DNA from: Acidobacteriota bacterium
GTDB lineage: Bacteria; Acidobacteriota; Blastocatellia; RBC074
Direction: 5' to 3'
Assembly: GCA_018269055.1 (NCBI GenBank)
Contig: JAFDVI010000024.1
Coordinates: forward strand, 124,001-188,000
DNA length: 64,000 nt
In this document: positions 58,173 to 64,000 of the stretch, one piece after another
Numbering within the stretch: position 1 is the first letter of the stretch
How the letters are laid out: each line of letters starts with the position of its first letter
Notes under the pieces: model-generated
The model's input: only the letters and a program-made list of their open reading frames with translations
What the model was told of the DNA's origin: nothing
Database searches by the model: none
Program-made: the position numbers and the translations under genes

Positions 58173-58364
58173 AACAGCCTCCTAAAACTCTCTGGGAGCT
58201 TTTCTGGGTAATCGTAGAGCTGGGAAACGGAACAACCGTTGAGGCAGGCGATTGGCCAAATCGTGCTCACGACCGTTCCGGCGGACATCAAGTTTTTTGC
58301 TGTCCACTTAAGGCAGGCGCTGTTTGAGGCTGAAACCTGTCACATCGCAACAACTATTTTTTCG

Positions 58365-59216
58365 CTATTTGGCTCCGATCTGCTGTTTTACTTTCCGAAT
58401 CTCCAGTTCCAACGATTCATTCAATGCGGGATTGCGCGCGAGGCATTCGCCGAAATCGCGCTGCGCTTCCACTTCTTGCCGGAGCCGCAAACGAACCAGA
58501 CCGCGTTGCGCATAAGCATCAGCCCAGCGCGGATTGAGTGCGATGGCGCGGCTGTAATCACTGTCCGCCTTCGCGAATTCGCCTTTATCTCGCCAGGCGG
58601 CGGCGCGATTGAACCAGGCCAGGGCGTTTTGCGGTTCAAGCGCGATGGCGCGGTTGTAATCCCCCATCGCGCCGTCCAAATCTCCTTTTGCCTGTCGCGC
58701 CGCTCCCCGGCCCGACCACGCTTGCGCATTTTTTGCGCCGAGTTGAATGGCTTTTGTGTTGTCGTCAATCGCGCCATCGAAATCGCTCCTCGCAAACCGG
58801 AGTTCGGCGCGCGCAAGCCAGGGCTCGATCCAGCGCGGCCCCAATTCAATCGCCTTATCCAAATCGCCCAGCGCGCCTCCAAAATCGCCCTTTGCCTTCC
58901 GAATCAATCCGCGGTTAAGCCAGGCTTCGGCTTCGCGCGGCCTCAACGCCACAACGCGGTCAAAGTCCGCGAATGCCCCGTCCAAATCTCCTTTGCGGTA
59001 ACGGGCGATGGCGCGATTGCGGTATCCATCGGCAACATCAGGCGCGGAAGCAATGGCCAGGTCGAAATCGGCAATGGCTTTTTCATATTCGCCTTTGGCC
59101 ATCCATTGGTTGCCGCGTTCAAGGTAAGACGAAGCCGTTGCTGCACGGGAATTTTGCGCACTGATGGCATCTGTCAGAGCGCAAAGAAGAAAAATCGAAG
59201 CGTAAACAAATCGCAT
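58365..59216 (-). CDS. Exported TPR repeat protein, copy 2
   Basis: The product has 283 residues with a signal peptide (about residues 1-20, ending ISAQ). The mature N-terminus NSRAATASSYLERGNQWM is nearly the same as in copy 1 (NSRAVTASSYLERGYQWL). Six or more TPR units follow, with A-x-YR-G-D-A-F-D and A-W-NRG patterns. GGAGGCTGCT precedes the ATG at 59216; an ATG five codons earlier is less likely. It overlaps no other gene, and the two paralogues are separated by about 190 bases. Likely cotranscribed with copy 1. Confidence 0.87.
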   Translation of the reverse strand: MRFVYASIFLLCALTDAISAQNSRAATASSYLERGNQWMAKGEYEKAIADFDLAIASAPDVADGYRNRAIARYRKGDLDGAFADFDRVVALRPREAEAWLNRGLIRKAKGDFGGALGDLDKAIELGPRWIEPWLARAELRFARSDFDGAIDDNTKAIQLGAKNAQAWSGRGAARQAKGDLDGAMGDYNRAIALEPQNALAWFNRAAAWRDKGEFAKADSDYSRAIALNPRWADAYAQRGLVRLRLRQEVEAQRDFGECLARNPALNESLELEIRKVKQQIGAK

Positions 59217-59580
59217 AGCAGCCTCCTTCATGGCTTAGGGGCTTTGTCGGCAAATTGTGGAAAAACACCGCTAGGCCGCAATCAGGGCAGAGGTTTGGCC
59301 GAATCGCGCGTTCACGACTGCCCAGGTGAACTGTCACTCGTTGATTCCGTCCACTTAGGCAGGCGCTGTTTGCGGCTGAAAACCGCCAGTGCTGTAAAAA
59401 TTGTTCGCTCTGTAAATAAGTGAGAAAACGGTTGAAGAAATTTCACCGCAACAGAAGGGAAATTTCCGCTGGATGGCCTAAAACTTGGGTAGAAAGGAAA
59501 AGCCCAGACCGGAAATCTCTGGCCTGGGCTTTTTATGAAGATACCAGCTTCAAGATGTGACCTTTGTTACCAACTCTTGA
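59217..59580. other. 364-base spacer holding a repeat copy and a terminator
   Basis: The spacer is between two minus-strand genes and contains the third direct repeat (about 59305-59395) and the terminator at 59497-59535. No gene is supported. Confidence 0.55.
59497..59535 (-). terminator. Terminator after the DapA-family gene
   Basis: AAAAGCCCAGACCGGAAATC with TCTGGCCTGGGCTTTTT forms a strong stem with T runs on both sides. It lies 45 bases past the stop of the minus-strand gene. Confidence 0.85.
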
Positions 59581-60510
59581 TCACTGTTGTGACACCAACT
59601 TTTGTGCAACCGGCGCAAGCTCCTTCAACCGTTCCGCCGAAAGCGGTGACAGAAACGGTGGCGGCGAACCGGTTTTGGCAATGCCAGCGAGTTCCGTGGA
59701 ATGGTGCAAGACTTTCGCCGGACTCCAAGCGTCGCGCAAATCTTCGTGCGGAATGAAGAGTTCACGCAATTTCTCGGCTTCGGCAAAATCTCCGCGCGCA
59801 CAGGCTTCGAACAATTGCTGGCTTTGGCGCGAAGCGATGCAGCCTGTGCCGGTCGTAAAGCCCGGCAATTTCCAATCGCGCATGTGAACTACCGCTGGTC
59901 GTTCACCAATGCCGCTGACAACCAAATTGCGGTCAACGCGGGTCAGCAACGATTCCAGATAAGCGTCTTGACGCGGGTCTTTGCGTACGACGGCGTATTT
60001 GACGGCCACACATAACCCTTCCTCCACAAGCTTGGCGACGACATCCAGGCCAGCTTCCTTGTCCGCGCCGAAATTGTTTTCTTCTTTCAAATACAAAATC
60101 AGCTTGGTTTCGGCGGCTTCGGCAAATTCGCGCAGTCCGCGTTCGAGTCCGGCGGCATCACGCGGATCAGCACATGGCAACAGCATCACCGCCGGAAAGT
60201 CGTATTTGCGCAGCAGTTCAGCTTGATCCATCGCTCGTCCATAGGAAGGCCCGGCACTTGGGATCGCCCAATGATCACCGGCGAAACCACTCAGCCATTC
60301 CAGCAAAGCGGAGTATTCGCGCAGCGTCACGTGGTACAGAAAGGCGTTGCCGCCGTACAAAAACCGCGTGATGCCGCCAGAGGCAATGTGTTTGACTACA
60401 TCATCATTCTGCTCGAAATCAATCGAACGCCGAGCGTCGTTTTTGCGAGCCAGCGGCGGAACGGAAAACACGCCGCGCAAATCTTCCAAGGTGATAGGAG
60501 TCGTTTTCAA
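59581..60510 (-). CDS. DapA family (dihydrodipicolinate synthase-like) aldolase/dehydratase
   Basis: The product has about 309 residues, the family's usual length. It has the TIM-barrel pattern of this class with ITRFLYGGNAFLYHVTLREY, AIPSAGPSYGRAMDQAELLR and the Schiff-base lysine in CVAVKYAVVRKD. The start is a TTG at 60510, preceded by GGGAGA. The reading to 60588 adds a leader that lies in a repeat and is rejected. Members cleave or dehydrate 2-keto-3-deoxy sugar acids. Together with the dehydratase at 54289 and the MFS importer this would complete a sugar-acid pathway, although the genes are 4 kb apart. The specific substrate is inferred. Confidence 0.85.
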   Translation of the reverse strand: MKTTPITLEDLRGVFSVPPLARKNDARRSIDFEQNDDVVKHIASGGITRFLYGGNAFLYHVTLREYSALLEWLSGFAGDHWAIPSAGPSYGRAMDQAELLRKYDFPAVMLLPCADPRDAAGLERGLREFAEAAETKLILYLKEENNFGADKEAGLDVVAKLVEEGLCVAVKYAVVRKDPRQDAYLESLLTRVDRNLVVSGIGERPAVVHMRDWKLPGFTTGTGCIASRQSQQLFEACARGDFAEAEKLRELFIPHEDLRDAWSPAKVLHHSTELAGIAKTGSPPPFLSPLSAERLKELAPVAQKLVSQQ

Positions 60511-60530
60511 AGTTAGTCTCCCAATATAAC

Positions 60531-60702
60531 TCCACGAAGCCACACGAAATATTACGAAGAATTTTTGGACAGGATTTACAGGATTCAACAGGATGACAGA
60601 TTTGATTGAATCAGGCTGGTAACAATCTTGTTCAATCCTGTAAATCCCGTCTACTTTTCTTCATATCTTCGCGTTTTCTTCGTGTGACTTCGCGGAAGAA
60701 AA
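60531..60702. repeat. Inverted repeat, family E (copy 2), carrying a nested family F element
   Basis: The outer arms are CTCCACGAAGCCACACGAAA (with TATTACGAAGAATTT) and the complement of CTTCCGCGAAGTCACACGAA. The inner arms at 60567-60653 are GGACAGGATTTACAGGATTC and its complement with TCAATCCTGTAAATCCCGTC. The outer element starts 5 bases beyond the acyl-CoA dehydrogenase stop and ends near the ribosome-binding site of the next gene. The nesting shows that the inner repeat was inserted into the outer one or replaced its loop. Confidence 0.85.
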
Positions 60703-60707
60703 GGTTG

Positions 60708-61889
60708 TCATTCAACCAGCAACATTTTGGCAATCGTCTGTTTCTGCATGTTCGACGTGCCTTCGTAAATCTGGCCGATCTTGCAATCGCGGAAGTATTT
60801 TTCGACCGGATAATCTTTGACGTAACCATATCCGCCATACAGGTTCACCGCCAGCGAAGCCACTTCTTCGGCGATTTCGGAAGCGAAGAGTTTGGCCATT
60901 GCCGCCTGTTTGATGAAGGGTTGTTTGGCGTCTTTCAGCCGAGCGGCGTTGTAGACCATCAAACGTGATGCTTCGATCTTCGTCGCCATTTCAGCCAGTT
61001 GGAACTGCACGCCCTGGTTTTCGCTGATCGCCTGGCCGAACTGTTTGCGCTCTTTGGTGTAACTGAGCGCAGCCTCGTAAGCTCCCTGCGCCAATCCCAA
61101 CATCTGCGCGCCGATTCCGATGCGGCCTTCGTTCAGCGTTTCAATCGCGATCTTGTAGCCTTTGCCGACCTCACCCAGCACGTTTTCTTTCGGCACCTTG
61201 CAGTTATCAAATAAAAGCTCGCAGGTCGAAGAAGCGCGAATGCCCAGCTTGTCTTCTTTTTTGCCGACAGTGAAGCCTTCAAAACCTTTTTCGACAACAA
61301 AAGCCGTAATGCCTTTGTAGCCCTTTGACGGATCAAGATTGGCGAAGACGATGAAAATTCCGGCTTCGTTTCCGTTTGTAATCCACATCTTGCGCCCGTT
61401 GAGCAGATAATGATCGCCTTTGTCTTCGGCCTTGGTTTGCAGGGCAAAGGCGTCAGAACCCGAACCGGCTTCGCTCAGGCAATATGCGCCGACGGTGTCA
61501 GTCGCCAGCCGCGTGATGTATTTTTTCTTCAATGCTTCGGTGCCGTAATTCAAAAAGGCATTGATCGTCAGCGTGTTGTTCACATCCACCATCACACTCA
61601 AACTGGCGTCCACGCGCGCCAGTTCTTCAATCGCCAGACAGGCCATGAAAAACGTGCCACCCGAACCGCCGTATTCTTCGCCGGGTTCGATGCCCATCAA
61701 TCCCAGCTCAAAACATTTGGCGATGATTTCGGGGCGCATTTTTTGTTTTTCGTCCATTTCGCGAACGTAAGGTTTGACTTCCGCTTCGGCAAATTCGCGG
61801 ACGCTGGCGGCAAACAGCCGCTCTTCTTCGGATAAAACGGTCAACGGTTGAGCATTGACCTGTTCGAATGCTTGTTGTGCTTGTGCCAT
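60708..61889 (-). CDS. Acyl-CoA dehydrogenase, short/branched-chain type
   Basis: The product has 393 residues. It shows YCLSEAGSGSDAFALQTKAE and KMWITNGNEAGIFIVFANLD, the flavin and substrate loops, RIGIGAQMLGLAQGAYEAAL and YTKERKQFGQAISENQGVQF. The catalytic Glu376 is in QIYEGTSNMQ, the same position as in short/medium-chain dehydrogenases. It takes the first step of beta-oxidation and passes electrons to an electron transfer flavoprotein. The ATG at 61889 follows GGAGAG. It lies upstream of the DapA-family gene, with the nested repeat between. Confidence 0.94.
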   Translation of the reverse strand: MAQAQQAFEQVNAQPLTVLSEEERLFAASVREFAEAEVKPYVREMDEKQKMRPEIIAKCFELGLMGIEPGEEYGGSGGTFFMACLAIEELARVDASLSVMVDVNNTLTINAFLNYGTEALKKKYITRLATDTVGAYCLSEAGSGSDAFALQTKAEDKGDHYLLNGRKMWITNGNEAGIFIVFANLDPSKGYKGITAFVVEKGFEGFTVGKKEDKLGIRASSTCELLFDNCKVPKENVLGEVGKGYKIAIETLNEGRIGIGAQMLGLAQGAYEAALSYTKERKQFGQAISENQGVQFQLAEMATKIEASRLMVYNAARLKDAKQPFIKQAAMAKLFASEIAEEVASLAVNLYGGYGYVKDYPVEKYFRDCKIGQIYEGTSNMQKQTIAKMLLVE

Positions 61890-62124
61890 GTGCTCTCCTG
61901 ATTAAGCGCGTCGTTGCGCGCGATGTTTGAAGACAAATTTGATGAATTCGATTGACGATGGCATCTTACCTTGAGCCGTTTTGCTTTGCCAATTTCGCCC
62001 GATTGAATCTTTCACGTGAAGGCAGAATGCTTTTCCTGCTCTGGTCAGAGGCGTAAAATGCCACCGTTTCGCTCCCTTGATCCAACGACAATCAGGCGTG
62101 GTTCAGCCTCCGGAGGTTTCTCTT

Positions 62125-63627
62125 ATGACCCGAATCTCTTATCTTCTTTGGCAAGCCGCGTTGGTGGCGGCGATGTTGTTGATGGGGGCGGTTTGTTCGC
62201 TTTTCGCCGCAGCCCAATCGCTGGATCGGGCGCAGCAACTCAGCGAAATCATTGCTTTACAGAACCAACTCAGGACGGCGACTGATCCGGTTCAAATCGC
62301 TACGCTGGAAGGTCAATTAAAAGTCAAAGAAACGGTTTTTCTCCAACCGGATGCGACGGATTTCACAACGAATGCGGCGTTTCTGGCGCAGCCGGACGCC
62401 GGGCTGATTCGCATTCTGCCGCGCGAAAAATTTGACGGTGTGCTTTCGACCCGCGGCGGAGGCGCTTATTACTCATTCGTTCGGCTGGTGCATGAATACG
62501 GGTTTGGGTCGGATTTGAGTCTGGAGCAAAACAATTTCAAAGTCGGATTTGCCGGAGCCGATTTCGGATTTCTGGTTTCGCTCGGCGCGACCGATTTGGG
62601 TTCGGTCACGCTGGATCATCCGGCGGTAAAGTATTTGGCTTCGTTTACTGCTCCACTGGTTGAGGCCGAAGCTCGGCAACAGTACCAACGCAGCGGACAA
62701 GGATTCACCGAAAACGGATTTTTTTATCGAAGTTATCAGCCGAAATCGCTCGACGCAGCTTACGCGTTACGTTCGGTTGATTACGACGATTCGGATGTTT
62801 TGATTGTCTTTCGGTTCGTGCGCGAAGACACCGACGGCAGTTTGATTTTGCAGTGGAAATTGTTGCGACGATTTTCGACGCCGCAGCTTAATAGCGGCAG
62901 CATCGCCAGTGTTTCGGCGGCCAGTTATCGGCGTGGAGCTTTCGCCCGCGATTCCATTGTCGCGCTGTTTGGCAATGACCTGACCACAACGACTGAAGTC
63001 GCAGGCAGTTTGCCGTTGCCGTTCACCCTGGCCGGAGTCCGAGTGTCTTTTTCACCCGCGAACTCCGGAGGCAAATACGTCTCTCTTTTTGCCGCAACTC
63101 CAGGACAGGCGAACTTCCTGATTCCTTCCGATGCGCCCAATGGTTGGGGATTCATCACGGTTTCGCGCGCAAACAACACCAGCTTTCGCGAATTGGTTCG
63201 CATCGCACCGGTTGCGCCCGGATTGTTCACGGCCAATTCCGACGGCAAAGGCGTTCCTGCCGCCGTCGCTTTGCGAATTGAACAGAACGGCACGCAAACA
63301 TATTCATCCGTCGCCCGGCTGGAAGGCGGGCAATACGTACCGGCTTCGATTGATTTGGGCGCACAATCACCAGGTTCGGTTTGGCCGAAAACATTTTTGC
63401 TGCTGTATGGAACAGGTATCCGCGGTTATGGCGACATTGCGAAAGTAAAAGTCACCATTGATGGTGTGGACGTTCCCGTGTATGCCGCCGCAGCGGTTCT
63501 GGGCTATGCAGGGTTGGATCAAGTCAATGCCGAAATTCCCCAAACTCTGGCCGGACGCGGGGAAGTGGATGTCGTGCTGACCGTGGATGGCCAAGTCGCA
63601 AATACTGTTCGTATCAATATCAAATGA
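62125..63627 (+). CDS. Secreted protein with a TIGR03437-type C-terminal domain
   Basis: The product has 500 residues with a signal peptide (about residues 1-30). The C-terminal half has the layout of the TIGR03437 domain, known from acidobacterial secreted proteins. It includes VSAASYRRGAFARDSIVALF, LPFTLAGVRVSF, SLFAATPGQANFLIPSD, LVRIAPVAPGLFTAN, YGTGIRGYGDI and YAGLDQVNAEIPQTLAGRGE. The front half (about 30-280) is unrelated to known domains and has a large beta-rich region. CGGAGGT precedes the ATG. This is one of the best hints of an acidobacterial origin. The function is unknown. Confidence 0.85.
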   Translation: MTRISYLLWQAALVAAMLLMGAVCSLFAAAQSLDRAQQLSEIIALQNQLRTATDPVQIATLEGQLKVKETVFLQPDATDFTTNAAFLAQPDAGLIRILPREKFDGVLSTRGGGAYYSFVRLVHEYGFGSDLSLEQNNFKVGFAGADFGFLVSLGATDLGSVTLDHPAVKYLASFTAPLVEAEARQQYQRSGQGFTENGFFYRSYQPKSLDAAYALRSVDYDDSDVLIVFRFVREDTDGSLILQWKLLRRFSTPQLNSGSIASVSAASYRRGAFARDSIVALFGNDLTTTTEVAGSLPLPFTLAGVRVSFSPANSGGKYVSLFAATPGQANFLIPSDAPNGWGFITVSRANNTSFRELVRIAPVAPGLFTANSDGKGVPAAVALRIEQNGTQTYSSVARLEGGQYVPASIDLGAQSPGSVWPKTFLLLYGTGIRGYGDIAKVKVTIDGVDVPVYAAAAVLGYAGLDQVNAEIPQTLAGRGEVDVVLTVDGQVANTVRINIK

Positions 63628-63644
63628 CAGGAAACCAAAACCTT

Positions 63645-64000
63645 ATGACCGACAGAAGAGAGTTTTTGAAAACCTCCGTAATGGGAGCCGCCGCAACGCT
63701 GCTGCCATCAACTTCGTTTGGCGCTGTTCAAACCAAATCGAGCAGCCAACTGAAAAAAGGCGTGTTGATCACCATGCTGCCGAAAACGATGAGCTATCTG
63801 GATCGTTTCAAACTGGCCGTGGACGTCGGGTTTGAAGGCATCGAAGCGCAAACCGTCACCGATCAAAAGGAAGCTGACGCCATCAAAGAGGCTTCGATGA
63901 AGGCGAACATTCCGATTCATTCGGTGATGAACATGGCGCATTGGCAGCATCCGCTTTCCAGTCCGAATCCGGACGACGTGAAAAAAAGCCTGGAAGGAAT
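63645..64000 (+). CDS. Tat-exported TIM-barrel isomerase/epimerase-like protein (partial)
   Basis: The window ends inside this gene. It starts with ATG at 63645, 17 bases after the stop of the previous gene. The first 118 residues show a Tat signal (DRREFLKTSVMGAAATLL), then KKGVLITMLPKTMSYLDRFK, LAVDVGFEGIEAQTV and IPIHSVMNMAHWQHPLSSPN. This is the beginning of the sugar phosphate isomerase/epimerase family, with GFEGIE as a common first strand end. No stop codon is reached. Its start 17 bases downstream of the TIGR03437-type gene suggests one transcript. The rest is outside the window. Confidence 0.8.
   Translation, partial: MTDRREFLKTSVMGAAATLLPSTSFGAVQTKSSSQLKKGVLITMLPKTMSYLDRFKLAVDVGFEGIEAQTVTDQKEADAIKEASMKANIPIHSVMNMAHWQHPLSSPNPDDVKKSLEG

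Larger units (their letters stand above)
57190..59400. repeat. Three direct repeats flanking the two TPR genes
   Basis: Similar stretches of about 90 bases lie at about 57190-57270, 58255-58345 and 59305-59395. They share CACGAC, then TCCACTTA, CAGGCGCT, TTTGCG and CTGAA. The distance between copies is about 1070 and 1050 bases, which is the length of one TPR gene plus spacer. Only the second and third are followed (minus strand) by a TPR gene. Confidence 0.6.

Noticed and set aside
57321-59216. The two TPR readings as one frameshifted gene
   Set aside because: Each has its own ribosome-binding site and signal peptide, and they are separated by a spacer.

Overview
The window most likely comes from an acidobacterium, probably of the class Blastocatellia. 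This is inferred from gene content, not from a marker gene. The main evidence is a secreted protein with the C-terminal domain typical of Solibacter-type acidobacteria (TIGR03437-like). A DUF1549/DUF1553 plus DUF1501 pair, several large S9 peptidases and a Kgd-type fused 2-oxoglutarate enzyme fit the same picture. No rRNA, phage, insertion sequence or CRISPR array was seen. There is one tRNA, tRNA-Glu(CTC).

Layout. 0-6 kb: two tandem GT-C-like membrane glycosyltransferases and a YfhO-like membrane protein. 6-10 kb: a secreted LolA-like protein, then a recombination cluster (recX, yebC/pmpR, a RecU-type Holliday junction resolvase) and an SH3-like secreted protein. 10-19 kb: periplasmic electron transfer, with a Tat-exported sulfite oxidase and its dihaem cytochrome, a six-haem cytochrome with a P460-like front, and a DUF1549/1553-DUF1501 pair. 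19-22.7 kb: a minus-strand run of small housekeeping enzymes and permeases (PhzF, two GNATs, two DMT-type permeases), next to a remnant of an M14 peptidase. 22.9-27.2 kb: a signalling block (HD-GYP-like protein, a D12-methylase-like protein without a DPPY motif, a STAS antagonist, an FHA-GAF-PP2C phosphatase). 27.3-32 kb: an ECF sigma factor, a giant zinc-finger/FecR-type membrane protein and a DUF4097-like protein. 32-38.5 kb: two ABC-2 export modules interrupted by an S9 peptidase. 38.6-44 kb: a VOC protein, a CaiB/BaiF CoA-transferase-family racemase and FadJ/FadA-type beta-oxidation enzymes. 44-52.7 kb: Kgd, tRNA-Glu, argS and a DPP4-type peptidase. 52.8-64 kb: a sugar-acid module (MFS importer, IlvD/Edd dehydratase, DapA-family aldolase), secreted TPR paralogues, an acyl-CoA dehydrogenase, the TIGR03437-type protein and a partial Tat-exported isomerase-like protein.

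The most unusual feature is not a gene. At least eight families of inverted repeats are scattered between genes. Their arms are often built of short tandem units of 7 to 10 bases, and six of the families occur twice in these 64 kb. Most start within about 13 bases of a stop codon and several end at the next ribosome-binding site. One copy sits inside another. Related heptamer arrays also lie in frame inside argS, inside the start of an ABC ATPase gene and just after that gene.
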